Assembly: GCA_017458335.1 (NCBI GenBank)
Contig: JAFTFT010000009.1
Location: forward strand, 18,561 to 82,560
DNA from: Oscillospiraceae bacterium
GTDB lineage: Bacteria > Bacillota > Clostridia > Oscillospirales > Oscillospiraceae
DNA: 64,000 nucleotides
Direction: 5' to 3'
Both the position numbers and the translations under genes were made by a program. Positions within the stretch are counted from its first letter, which is position 1, and the number at the start of each line of letters is the position of its first letter. Below, piece after piece: positions 19,034 through 26,771 of the stretch. The notes under the pieces are model-generated. The model searched no databases, was not told the origin of the DNA, and saw nothing but the letters and a program-made list of their open reading frames with translations.

Positions 19034-19375
19034 ATGCCTGGAACCAGAAAGCTCGGCAAGACGACTGCCCAGCGCATGGCGATGCTCCGTCAGCAGGTTA
19101 CCGATCTGCTTGACAAGGGAAGAATGGAGACCACCGTCACACGCGCCAAGGAGATCGCTCCCATGGCCGAGAAGATGATTACCCTTGGCAAGGCGAAGGA
19201 TCTGGCATCCTATCGTCAGGCTCTGAGCTTTATCACCAGAGAAGACGTTGCCAAGAAGGTTTTTGATGAGGTCGCTCCGAAGTATGCCGACCGCAACGGC
19301 GGCTACACCCGCATCACCCGCATCGGCGCCCGCCGCGGCGACGCTGCCGAGATGGCGGTTATCGAACTCGTCTGA
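19034..19375 (+). CDS. rplQ: 50S ribosomal protein L17
   Basis: 113 residues with [20 protein letters not shown] and the C-terminal [20 protein letters not shown]. Located at the bottom of the 50S subunit near L22/L32. It is the last gene of the ribosomal operon; a terminator follows. The ecfA-ecfT-truA genes that often follow in Firmicutes are not here. Confidence 0.98.
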   Translation: MPGTRKLGKTTAQRMAMLRQQVTDLLDKGRMETTVTRAKEIAPMAEKMITLGKAKDLASYRQALSFITREDVAKKVFDEVAPKYADRNGGYTRITRIGARRGDAAEMAVIELV

Positions 19376-19395
19376 TCTGAAACACAAATGACAAG

Positions 19396-19424
19396 CCCCC
19401 CGACCGAAACCGGCCGGGGGTACT
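19396..19424 (+). terminator. Terminator after rplQ
   Basis: CCCCCG (19397-19402) pairs with CGGGGG (19415-19420), with an inner CCG/CGG and an A-rich loop. The T-run after it is weak (TACTTGCT), so some read-through into the HAD gene 19 bases on is possible. Confidence 0.6.
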
Positions 19425-19443
19425 TGCTATATGGAGGTTAAGG

Positions 19444-20106
19444 ATGAATCAAACGATCACGACTGTGCTCTTCGACTTCGACGGAACGGTTTTCGACACC
19501 GTGGAGGGGATCACAAAGAGCATCCAATACGCGCTGCGCAAGCACGGGAGAGATGCCACGCTCGAGGATCTGCGCTGTTTTGCGGGGCCGCCGCTGGTGG
19601 ACAAGTTCATGGAGGTCTACGGCGTCACCAGGGAAGAAGCCGAGCAGCTTGTGACCGACTTCCGGGAGCGCTATGTCCCGATCGGCGTGTATGAGTCCAG
19701 CCCCTTCCCGGGAATCCGGGAGCTTCTGGAGGCTCTGCGCAGGGCGGGGAAGAAGGTCGCGGTTGCTACCTCCAAGCCGCAGACAATGGCGGAGCTTCTT
19801 CTGGAACGCGCCGGCCTGCGGGAACTCTTTGATGTCGTCGTCGGAAGCGGAGGCGGCGTCAACAACGACGCCAAGTGGCAGATTGTCACCCGGGCGATGG
19901 AACTCTGCAGCGCAAAGCCGGAGAACTGTGTCCTTGTCGGAGACACCAAATATGATGTCGAGGGGGCCCGGAAGTGCGGCATCCCGTGCATCGGTGTCCG
20001 CTGGGGCTACGCCGCCGAAGGCGAGCTGGAAGCCGCCGGCGCGCTGGCGGTTGCGGAGACGCCGGAGGACGTGAAAACCATGATCAAGGCAGGGGACTCA
20101 ACATAA
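19444..20106 (+). CDS. HAD-superfamily phosphatase, phosphoglycolate phosphatase-like
   Basis: 220 residues with all HAD motifs: LFDFDGTVFDT (motif I, nucleophile Asp about residue 11), VATSKP (motif II, about 106), the motif III Lys in AKWQIV, and VGDTKYDVEGARKCGIP (motif IV, about 164). The helical cap after motif I places it with the Gph/PpaX type that dephosphorylates small phospho-metabolites; the exact substrate cannot be told. RBS GGAGGT six bases before ATG. It follows the ribosomal operon and is followed by AT-rich sequence. Confidence 0.85.
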   Translation: MNQTITTVLFDFDGTVFDTVEGITKSIQYALRKHGRDATLEDLRCFAGPPLVDKFMEVYGVTREEAEQLVTDFRERYVPIGVYESSPFPGIRELLEALRRAGKKVAVATSKPQTMAELLLERAGLRELFDVVVGSGGGVNNDAKWQIVTRAMELCSAKPENCVLVGDTKYDVEGARKCGIPCIGVRWGYAAEGELEAAGALAVAETPEDVKTMIKAGDST

Positions 20107-20205
20107 ATGGCCGATAACCTATTGGTAAAGGGATAAAACCCTTTGATAAGATCCAAGCACGAAAATAAGTTGAAGAAAACCTACGCTATAATTTGATAAG
20201 ATAAG

Positions 20206-20568
20206 TTAATTAGTCCAATCGATCCTGTTGTAAGTATAGTAGGTTTTCTTAAAGCCATCTGTATGCCATCCATCATTATACCAGGCATATACCCATGTAT
20301 CCTCTACATTTTGGATGTTGTATTTTAAAGATGTTTGTTTATCATATTCAAAGACATCAGTTTTGGCAGTAGGAGTGAATTTATAAAAGTAAGATTTGTT
20401 AGCGCTTTTCCCTGCATCATTTAATTCTCGTCCTAAAGTGAAGTAAGTATCAGGCGGTGCAAAGACAGCCGTTGTTTGAGTTAGTTGTCCAGTCCCGCTT
20501 GTCACGATGACGTCTTCTGTGGTGAAACGAATTACTTCCATATTTGGAGCAGCCATCTTTTTCATCAT
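20206..20568 (-). CDS. AT-rich small protein with leader-like N-terminus, candidate peptide substrate
   Basis: About 120 residues (ATG 20568 or 20565), no family recognised. The N-terminus is Lys-rich and reads KKMAAPNMEVIRFTTEDVIV followed by TSGTG, a layout like precursor leaders that a PqqD-type domain binds (a P-x-[LM]-x-V core then a Thr/Ser/Gly junction). The rest is rich in Tyr, Phe, Trp, Thr, Lys and Asn. There are no Cys residues, no signal peptide and no membrane helix. Base composition is much more AT-rich than in its neighbours. It has its own promoter (20604-20632) and a GGAGG six bases before the first ATG. It lies just beyond the end of the exporter/PqqD/HPr-kinase-like operon on the same strand, which makes it the best substrate candidate; this is inference. 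Confidence 0.7.
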   Translation of the reverse strand: MMKKMAAPNMEVIRFTTEDVIVTSGTGQLTQTTAVFAPPDTYFTLGRELNDAGKSANKSYFYKFTPTAKTDVFEYDKQTSLKYNIQNVEDTWVYAWYNDGWHTDGFKKTYYTYNRIDWTN

Positions 20569-20603
20569 GCTTTTCCTCCGGACAATCTTATTCTTATGCC
20601 CCT

Positions 20604-20632
20604 AGTATAATGGAAAAGACTCTAAAACGCAA
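20604..20632 (-). promoter_or_regulatory. Promoter of the small AT-rich protein
   Basis: On the minus strand TTGCGT (20632-20627) and TATACT (20609-20604) lie 17 bases apart, about 36 bases before the start codon. Confidence 0.7.
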
Positions 20633-20696
20633 TAATTTTGTTACCGTTTTGAAATAAACTGTCATTTTGTATAATTATCATATTTAGAATTGTTGA

Positions 20697-20745
20697 AAAT
20701 GCCGAAAGGGCGGCGCTTCATATGAGCGCAGCCCTTTTGGCATAT
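20697..20745 (-). terminator. Terminator of the exporter/kinase operon
   Basis: GCCGAAAGGGC (20701-20711) pairs with GCCCTTTTGGC (20731-20741) with an inner GCGCT/AGCGC stem. On the minus strand it is followed by ATTTTC. It separates the HPr-kinase-like gene from the small protein gene. Confidence 0.7.
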
Positions 20746-20772
20746 TTGTGTATAGCAGAAAAATGATGAGAA

Positions 20773-21513
20773 TCAGGCGGAATTACGCATTCCCTTCCAG
20801 GAGACCAGAGCGGCTTCCGGCTCCATGTTGCAGAAGAGCCGATAAAAGCGGACGCAGTCTCCGAGCGATTTCACCAGAGCCATTGTCTTTTGCATGGCAA
20901 AGGAGTCATTGGAACGGTAGCTCTGCTGCAACAGAAGAGGAGCGGCTTCCCGGAAAGAAATCTCTTCGATCCTGTTCTCTGCTCCGCGGTTGAGAAAACA
21001 GATGGCACGCAGAGGAACGATCACATTCCGGTTCATGTTCTCCTTCCCGGACCAAGGGGTACCGCAGACTTCGCAGAATCCGTTCCGCAGACGCAGAAGG
21101 GGCTTGTCTCCATTTACAACATAGGCCCCCGGAATCTGTTCCAGCCAGAGGCGTGTATGGGTGGTCTTGCCGGTGCCGGAAGCAGCGGTGAAGAGAAATG
21201 CCTCGTCTCCGACCGCAACGGCCGAGCCGTGCATCAGCCAGGTGTCGTATTCCGGCATCCTTGCCGCGATCTTCCGATAAACGGCCAGCGTCTCAAGATA
21301 GGGCTCCGGGTAGAAACCGGCAGGCTTTCCTTCCAGCGCTGCCTCGCGAAGAGACTTTTCCTGCTCAAAGCGGATATCTTCCGGTGCAGTCTCTATGCGA
21401 AAGGACAGTTCCGGCGCGTCAGAGAGATAGTCCCGGCAGAGATGAAAGACCTCATCATACAGGCTGCGGATACCGATCTGCCGGCCGGCCAGGGTGATCT
21501 GAAACTCCCTCAT
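20773..21513 (-). CDS. HPr kinase-like P-loop kinase
   Basis: 246 residues related to the catalytic domain of HPr kinase/phosphorylase but lacking its N-terminal domain. Visible motifs: MHGSAVAV (94-101), P-loop ASGTGKTT (111-118), NGDKPLL (134-140, the position of the acidic active-site motif) and GTPWSGKENM (151-160). Such stand-alone kinases occur in peptide-modification clusters, for example as tailoring kinases of some lasso peptides, and are usually not carbon-catabolite regulators. Its start overlaps the PqqD-like stop (ATGA), so the two are translationally coupled. Soluble, cytoplasmic. Substrate unknown; the nearby small protein is a candidate. Confidence 0.8.
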   Translation of the reverse strand: MREFQITLAGRQIGIRSLYDEVFHLCRDYLSDAPELSFRIETAPEDIRFEQEKSLREAALEGKPAGFYPEPYLETLAVYRKIAARMPEYDTWLMHGSAVAVGDEAFLFTAASGTGKTTHTRLWLEQIPGAYVVNGDKPLLRLRNGFCEVCGTPWSGKENMNRNVIVPLRAICFLNRGAENRIEEISFREAAPLLLQQSYRSNDSFAMQKTMALVKSLGDCVRFYRLFCNMEPEAALVSWKGMRNSA

Positions 21514-21782
21514 GGAGCGATCAGAAGGCCTTCGCGGATCAGCTGATTCAGAAATGCCGTGAGCGCTTCACCGATCTCCCGATCGTCAGAATCGGGATAA
21601 CGCTCCCGGAGAATCCGATGTACCGCTTCGGGAGTAGTATCTTCCATCAGCAGATCCAGAATCTCGGCAGAGACCTCGTTCATCCGAAGCATGCCGTTGA
21701 AGCTCCCCGCATTTTCACCGACCGGAACGGCCATGTATTCGCCATCCATCTCCATGACCGAAAATTCGTATCGTAATTTCAT
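21510..21782 (-). CDS. PqqD-like peptide-recognition protein
   Basis: 90 residues with the PqqD pattern: N-terminal strands, then LRMNEVSAEILDLLMEDTT and a C-terminal winged-helix-like part ending LNQLIREGLLI. PqqD domains (RRE) bind leader peptides of ribosomally made, modified peptides and hand them to enzymes. It sits between a membrane acyltransferase-like gene and the kinase-like gene, overlapping the latter by four bases. No radical-SAM or cyclase partner is seen nearby, which is unusual for a PqqD protein. Confidence 0.8.
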   Translation of the reverse strand: MKLRYEFSVMEMDGEYMAVPVGENAGSFNGMLRMNEVSAEILDLLMEDTTPEAVHRILRERYPDSDDREIGEALTAFLNQLIREGLLIAP

Positions 21783-21809
21783 CGTTCAGACCTCACTTTA
21801 CCAGAAGAA

Positions 21810-22853
21810 TCAAAGAATATCCACAATGCGGCGAAAGCCGTATTCGCAGACTCCCACCAGAAGTGCAGGAAGCAGGGTAAAGACGAACACCGCGATTCCG
21901 CCGAAGCTCAGGACAACGGAGGCAACTTTCTCTCCAAAGACTGAAAGCAGCAAGGGAAGAAAGAATCCCACCGGCTGGTGGAAGGCATAAATCCAGCGGG
22001 AGAGGCAGCGCGCATGCCGGAACATGCCGCCCAGCTCCTCCTCAGGATGGACCAGGGCAATGCAGCAGAGGGCAAAGGCCGTGACACCATATCCGATGGT
22101 ATGGCCGACATAGACCAGCTTTCCGGTATAGGAGAGAAGCAGAATTTCCACAAGCCCGAGAATCATACCAAGGATCAGAAGTCCGCCCCAGATCAGGGGA
22201 TTGGTCAGAAAGAGACGCTCGGAACGCCGGCGGAGCAGAGCACCCAGAAGCAGATAGGGAAGTGCCCGGGTGACGGCATTGGCCGGAATATAGGTATAAC
22301 CGAGAACGATCAGATGGATCAGACCGGCGAATTCCCCGGAGAACAGCATCAGGATCGTCGTAACGAGGAAAAGCGGAAGAATGAGAACCGGAAGGTGCCC
22401 TCTCAGATCCAGCAGCCGGAGAAGTACCCAGGCATAAAACAAAGACTGAATAAACCAGAGACACTCTCCGGTCTGGAAAGGCCAGACACAGAGAACAACA
22501 AAGTTGAAGAGTACGCGTTTTCTCAGGACGCTTCCGACCCAGTCGACGCCCTGCAGGGTAAAGATCAAGGCATTCAGACCAAGATAGAAAAGCGTAAGAA
22601 CAAGAAAAAAGATTCCTGTGGAACGGATTGCCCGTTGAAGCTTTTTACGGCGCTCTTCCTCCTCTTCCGTCAGGACAAAAAAGCCGCAGAGAATATAGAA
22701 GGCGAGGGGAGCCGCACGGCAGAGATCCCGTACAGCGCTCCCGACTGTTCCCGGGAGACCGAAGGACAGCACGCAGACCGCGGGCATCAGAAGGAGTTTC
22801 AAGCGGTCTGCGCCATAGCCGTAAGAGACCGTGTTATTCATAATACCAGTCAT
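21810..22853 (-). CDS. Polytopic membrane protein, acyltransferase-3-like
   Basis: About 347 residues with roughly ten hydrophobic helices. The N-terminal RLKLLLMPAVCVLSFGLPG, an internal WFIQSLFYAWVLLRLLDL and the C-terminal IYAFHQPVGFFLPLLLSVFG resemble acyltransferase family 3, but the usual N-terminal LRG...H motif is not clear, so it may be a divergent member. The ATG at 22853 overlaps the stop of the ABC transporter gene (ATGA); a TTG at 22865 is also in frame. Its place between exporter and PqqD-like genes suggests a role in the same pathway (lipidation, acylation or transport). Function uncertain. Confidence 0.65.
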   Translation of the reverse strand: MTGIMNNTVSYGYGADRLKLLLMPAVCVLSFGLPGTVGSAVRDLCRAAPLAFYILCGFFVLTEEEEERRKKLQRAIRSTGIFFLVLTLFYLGLNALIFTLQGVDWVGSVLRKRVLFNFVVLCVWPFQTGECLWFIQSLFYAWVLLRLLDLRGHLPVLILPLFLVTTILMLFSGEFAGLIHLIVLGYTYIPANAVTRALPYLLLGALLRRRSERLFLTNPLIWGGLLILGMILGLVEILLLSYTGKLVYVGHTIGYGVTAFALCCIALVHPEEELGGMFRHARCLSRWIYAFHQPVGFFLPLLLSVFGEKVASVVLSFGGIAVFVFTLLPALLVGVCEYGFRRIVDIL

Positions 22854-24856
22854 AGCGTCCACCAATCACTTTCGTTTTCCGGCCCAGGCAGCTCCTGCGG
22901 AGCGGGAATGACCTGAGCGGTCTGTTTCCGAAGATATGCTTCCTGTTCCATGGCTCGATTTCGCAGAGCGTCCATTGCCGGCTCGCTGTCGTCAGAGCGG
23001 GGAATCAGAGCGTCCGCTTCGGACGGAGCCGCTTCTTCGATCCTGCCGTCGTGAATCCGGTAGACCCGTTGGCAGAGCTTCAGAGCACCGGGCCGGTGTG
23101 TGGAAATGATGATCGCTTTATTTGGATGGAAGCGGATGATATTGCGGAGCACAGCTTCCTCCGTTTCCGTATCCAGGGCACTGGTGGCTTCATCGAGCAG
23201 GAGAATCGGCGCGTCGCGCAGCAGGGCGCGCGCAATCGCGAGCCGCTGGGCCTGCCCTTCCGAGATGCCCCGTGCGCGCTCCCCAAGCGCCGAGTCAATC
23301 CCATCCGGCAGTACCGAGACAAAGTCCCAGGCACAGGCGGTCCGGAGCGCGGACACGATCTCCTCGTCGGTGATATCTTCCCGGACATTGCGCATATTTT
23401 CCGCTATGGTACCGGAGAGAATGGTGTTCCCCTGCGGTACATAGGCAAAAAAGCGCCGCAGGTCCGCGTTCACCGGCACAGCCTGCCCGTCGCAGCCGGA
23501 GAGCGTGACGCTGCCCTCCTGAGGACGGAGCATCCCCAGCATCAGGCGCATGAAGGTCGTTTTCCCGCCGCCGGAAGGGGAGAGGACGGCAACGATTTCC
23601 CCCGGGCCGACGGAGAGGTTCAGATCCTGATAGATTTCCTTTTCTTCGGAATAGGCGAAGCGCACATGATCGAGCTTTACGGTGAGACCGTCGTCGGCGA
23701 TGCGGCGCATCATCTCGTAGCTTTGCGCATCATGCTCTTCCCGCGGCAGATCCACGAGCTCCCGGATGCGATGAGCGGAGACGGCGGAGTTCAGCATGCC
23801 GGGGATGGTCCCGATGAGGCTGTTGAAGCGCCCGCTGAGACTACCGCGCTGCTGAAGAAAGAAGGTCATGTCACCGTAGAGAATCTGACCGTTCCAGAGC
23901 CGGAACAGACAGTAGCCGAAAGCGGCCATGGAGACGGCGGTGGAAACCAGCGTCAGAAGAATGCGGGAGCGGATCTCAAAGCGGTTATACTCGAGGCTGT
24001 AATCCTTGTAGCGTTGCTGCCAGGAGCGGAGCTTTCCGGAATAAGTACCGAAAACACCGAAGGACTTGATCATGTCAAGGTTGAAAAAGGTCTCAACCTC
24101 AAAGGACATCATGCCGGAATTGAGCTCCAGAATACGCTTTCGGTATTCCTTCATACGGCGCATGATCCAACGGCTCATCACCAGCAGAAAGGGCGCGGAC
24201 AGAATGGCGATCCAGGCCATGACGGAGTCCAGGCGGAAGAGCACCACAAAGGTGACGACGAAGGTATAGATGTTGATGATGAGATTCGGGATCCAGTTGA
24301 TGGCATTGGAGGCAATGGTACCCACATCGCCGTTGAAGCGGTTCAGCAGGTCTCCGCTGGGGTACCGGCTGAGTTCCTCCCAGCGGGCGTCGATGATCCG
24401 GTCGAAGATCTCCGCCTGGATGTCATTGCCCACATAGATGGAAATCCGCGTAAAAATCCGACTGTTCAGACTTGAAAGCAGAAGCGAGAAAGCCGTCATT
24501 CCCAGCATGGCGCCCAGCAGCAGCCAGAGCTTGTCACGCTGCTGGCCAACGACGATGTTGATGAGCGTGCGGCTCAGCCAGGCCGAGCCCAGCGAGAGGG
24601 TGGAACCGAAAATCCCCACCAAAGTGTAAAACACAATGATCCACTTGTACTTCCGGGAGAAAGAAAAGATCCACTTCCAGTCGTCAAAAAACTCGGACAA
24701 GGTACCGTCGTCAATATGACGGAGAATGGCCTGCAGGGCGTCGCTGTGAAACAGGCGATTCAGCCCGGTATAGACCTCTGCTTCTTCAGCTTCCGTGGCA
24801 CAAGACCGTTTACGGGAGTCGGAAGTATGATGTTGTCTCTCCTGCCCATTCATCAT
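22850..24856 (-). CDS. ABC exporter, fused permease and ATPase
   Basis: 668 residues. About 90 extra N-terminal residues precede a six-helix ABC exporter domain (helices from about residue 93 to 340); the ATPase domain has Walker A SPSGGGKTT (about 420), signature ISEGQAQR (about 530) and Walker B ILLLDEATSALD. A 60-residue tail follows. There is no C39 peptidase domain, so it would not cleave a leader itself. Such half-transporters act as homodimers exporting peptides, lipids or drugs. It is the first gene of the operon with the acyltransferase-like, PqqD-like and kinase-like genes, so peptide export is the favoured idea. Confidence 0.85.
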   Translation of the reverse strand: MMNGQERQHHTSDSRKRSCATEAEEAEVYTGLNRLFHSDALQAILRHIDDGTLSEFFDDWKWIFSFSRKYKWIIVFYTLVGIFGSTLSLGSAWLSRTLINIVVGQQRDKLWLLLGAMLGMTAFSLLLSSLNSRIFTRISIYVGNDIQAEIFDRIIDARWEELSRYPSGDLLNRFNGDVGTIASNAINWIPNLIINIYTFVVTFVVLFRLDSVMAWIAILSAPFLLVMSRWIMRRMKEYRKRILELNSGMMSFEVETFFNLDMIKSFGVFGTYSGKLRSWQQRYKDYSLEYNRFEIRSRILLTLVSTAVSMAAFGYCLFRLWNGQILYGDMTFFLQQRGSLSGRFNSLIGTIPGMLNSAVSAHRIRELVDLPREEHDAQSYEMMRRIADDGLTVKLDHVRFAYSEEKEIYQDLNLSVGPGEIVAVLSPSGGGKTTFMRLMLGMLRPQEGSVTLSGCDGQAVPVNADLRRFFAYVPQGNTILSGTIAENMRNVREDITDEEIVSALRTACAWDFVSVLPDGIDSALGERARGISEGQAQRLAIARALLRDAPILLLDEATSALDTETEEAVLRNIIRFHPNKAIIISTHRPGALKLCQRVYRIHDGRIEEAAPSEADALIPRSDDSEPAMDALRNRAMEQEAYLRKQTAQVIPAPQELPGPENESDWWTL

Positions 24857-24900
24857 ATTGCATCGTCCATACCTAAATAGAACTGAGTGTACCTGTCTGT

Positions 24901-24928
24901 ATTATAAGCCGATGTTTTTCTGCGTCAA
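24901..24928 (-). promoter_or_regulatory. Promoter of the ABC exporter operon
   Basis: On the minus strand TTGACG (24928-24923) and a perfect TATAAT (24906-24901), spaced 16 bases, about 45 bases before the start codon. Confidence 0.75.
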
Positions 24929-24949
24929 GGAACAAAGCGGTAAAAAACG

Positions 24950-25003
24950 GACACAAAAAGAAGCATCCCCGGACGAAACAGTCTTTTCGTTCGGGGATGC
25001 TCT
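24950..25003 (-). terminator. Terminator of the cysteine desulfidase-family gene
   Basis: AGCATCCCC-GGACGAAA (from 24962) pairs with TTTCGT-TCGGGGATGCT (to about 25002); on the minus strand the hairpin is followed by TCTTTTTGTG. Confidence 0.9.
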
Positions 25004-25023
25004 GATGCGAAGCAATAGAACGC

Positions 25024-26298
25024 TCAGCTTGTGGACATCATGAGCTTGATGACTTCTTTGTCGGTGCCGCGCATGCCCTCGCGGGCAATGTCGCTGACCG
25101 CGCGGATGGTGTTTTCCACGCCGTGAACGACGATGCCGTCGCCGCCGTAGAACTGGCTGTCATGCATATACATGCGCATCCCGAGCATGCCGGATTCCAC
25201 GGCCGAGGCGATTTTGGCGGCACAGCTTGCCTTGGCCCCGTCACAGATCATGCCGGAGTTGATGGCAAGCACGTTCACAATGGTATGCGAGATTTCGTCA
25301 CATCCTCCGCCGTAAAGGTAGCAGATTCCGGCACCGGCACCGGCCCCGGCAGAGGTGGCCCCGCAGTAGGCGGAGAGACTGCCGATGCCGGTCTTGAGGT
25401 GGATGGTGACAAGGTTGGAGATCACGAGCGCGCGCAGGAGCATCTCATGTGAAACGCCGAGCTCCAGCGCATAGACGATCACGGGAACGGAAGTCGTAAT
25501 GCCCTGGTTTCCGCTGCCGGAATTGATGATCACGGGAAGTTCACATCCATCCATGCGTGCGTCAGACCCCGCCGCCGCCCAGGCTTTGGCCCGGTTGAAA
25601 ACCGTGTTCCCGTAGCTGAGCAGCAGAATCTTTCCGATCCCGGCGCCGTAAGTCCCCTTGAGCCCCTCTTTGGCAATGGCAATGTTGTAGTCAATCTGCC
25701 GTTGGAGGATGGGGCGCACATCTTCAATATCTACGCAGCCGGCAAACTCCACAATCCGCTCTACCGTGAGCAGCGACCGGTTTTCGGGCGCCTGAATGGT
25801 CTCATGGCTGAAAGGCTTCTCCAGGAGAATCTCATCATTCCTCCGGATGCAGACGACATTGGTGTGGTGGCTGACGATATGCACATAGGCGGTATCGGAG
25901 CCGGCGGACAGAGAAACGGCGAGATCGAAGGGCTGGTCGGAGTCCGCCTCCTGAAGGCGGATGTCTGCGGTTTCGAGATAAATGTCCAGAGCCTTGAGAT
26001 CGGCGTCGGTTGCTTCGGAGATGACCTCCAACTCTTTCTCCGATTTCCCGAAACAGAGCCCAGCCGCGACCGCGGTGCGCAGCCCCTTGCGCCCGCCGGT
26101 GTTCGGTACCACGACGCTCTTGACGTTCTTGATGATGTTGCCGCTGACGATCAGGGTGGTCTTCTCGGGCATACGGCCAAGGGTATCCCGCGCCAGAGCC
26201 GCCGCATAGGCGACCGCGATCGGCTCCGTGCAGCCCATGGCGGGGACAAGTTCTTCTCTCAGAATATCCAGAAAACTGTTATAGATATACTTCTCCAT
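25024..26298 (-). CDS. L-cysteine desulfidase family protein (UPF0597/CyuA-like)
   Basis: 424 residues, typical length. The family signatures are visible: N-terminal ELVPAMGCTEPIAVAYAAA, VVVPNTGGRKGLRTA, SGSGNQGI, YGGGCDEISH and SGMICDGAKASCA, whose cysteines hold a [4Fe-4S] cluster. Members split L-cysteine into pyruvate, ammonia and sulfide, or act on related serine-like substrates, in the cytoplasm. It is a single gene with a consensus promoter and a strong terminator, transcribed away from the lysine-riboswitch transporter. No cysteine transporter gene is adjacent. Confidence 0.85.
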   Translation of the reverse strand: MEKYIYNSFLDILREELVPAMGCTEPIAVAYAAALARDTLGRMPEKTTLIVSGNIIKNVKSVVVPNTGGRKGLRTAVAAGLCFGKSEKELEVISEATDADLKALDIYLETADIRLQEADSDQPFDLAVSLSAGSDTAYVHIVSHHTNVVCIRRNDEILLEKPFSHETIQAPENRSLLTVERIVEFAGCVDIEDVRPILQRQIDYNIAIAKEGLKGTYGAGIGKILLLSYGNTVFNRAKAWAAAGSDARMDGCELPVIINSGSGNQGITTSVPVIVYALELGVSHEMLLRALVISNLVTIHLKTGIGSLSAYCGATSAGAGAGAGICYLYGGGCDEISHTIVNVLAINSGMICDGAKASCAAKIASAVESGMLGMRMYMHDSQFYGGDGIVVHGVENTIRAVSDIAREGMRGTDKEVIKLMMSTS

Positions 26299-26353
26299 GA
26301 GTACACCTCACATCATGATCATTATTGACGATTTTCAGACTTCCCTGAAGAAG

Positions 26354-26383
26354 ATTATATTACTGTTTTCACAAAAATGTCAA
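26354..26383 (-). promoter_or_regulatory. Promoter of the desulfidase-family gene
   Basis: On the minus strand a perfect TTGACA (26383-26378) and a perfect TATAAT (26359-26354), spaced 18 bases, about 55 bases before the start codon. Confidence 0.85.
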
Positions 26384-26433
26384 TGAAAGATTTCTTATAT
26401 TTGTTGGTTTTTATAAAAATAATACTTTAGTGA

Positions 26434-26462
26434 TTGACATCGGTGAAGCGCGGTGCTATGAT
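26434..26462 (+). promoter_or_regulatory. Promoter of the lysine-riboswitch operon
   Basis: TTGACA at 26434-26439 and TATGAT at 26457-26462 with a 17-base spacer, about 25 bases before the riboswitch begins. Confidence 0.85.
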
Positions 26463-26482
26463 ACAGCCAAATTGAATCGCTT

Positions 26483-26647
26483 TAGATAGAGGCGCGGTGA
26501 TCATCAGTACCGACCGGCAAGGCCAGGCAGCCGTCGGACGGGAAAGGGTTCATCGCCGAAGATCCGCGGGAGGCCTGCTCCGTCGGTTCTGGGCTGTGCG
26601 AGAAGATCGTACGGACTGTCACAATACTTTGTGGAGCGCTATCGATG
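26483..26647 (+). promoter_or_regulatory. Lysine riboswitch (L-box)
   Basis: Conserved L-box blocks appear in order: AGAGGCGCGG, ATCATCAGTA, GGGAAAGG, CGCCGAAG, CTGGGCTGT, ACTGTCACA and GTGGAGCGCTATC. The first and last blocks form the closing P1 helix. It lies between a consensus promoter and an intrinsic terminator in front of an amino-acid ABC importer, so lysine binding should stop transcription of the importer. Confidence 0.95.
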
Positions 26648-26684
26648 ATGACCGGAATGCACGTTCTGTATCCGATTTTCCATG

Positions 26685-26710
26685 GACCGCTTACAAAGCG
26701 GTTCATTTTT
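26685..26710 (+). terminator. Riboswitch expression-platform terminator
   Basis: GACCGCTT (26685-26692), loop ACA, AAGCGGTTC, then ATTTTT. It is formed when the L-box is bound and lies 61 bases before the start of the binding-protein gene. Confidence 0.85.
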
Positions 26711-26771
26711 ATTCATCCCCACCGGCGGGGAGGAACAGCCGGAGAGTCATCCGACTCAGAAAGGAAAAACC

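Noticed and set aside
22069-22916. Plus-strand frame (21978-22916) opposite the acyltransferase-like gene
   Set aside because: The minus strand encodes a polytopic membrane protein overlapping its neighbours by ATGA; the plus frame is low-complexity and charged without a ribosome site.
22850-24856. Bacteriocin-type exporter with C39 peptidase
   Set aside because: The N-terminal 90 residues lack the Cys-His peptidase motifs, so leader cleavage by this protein is not supported.
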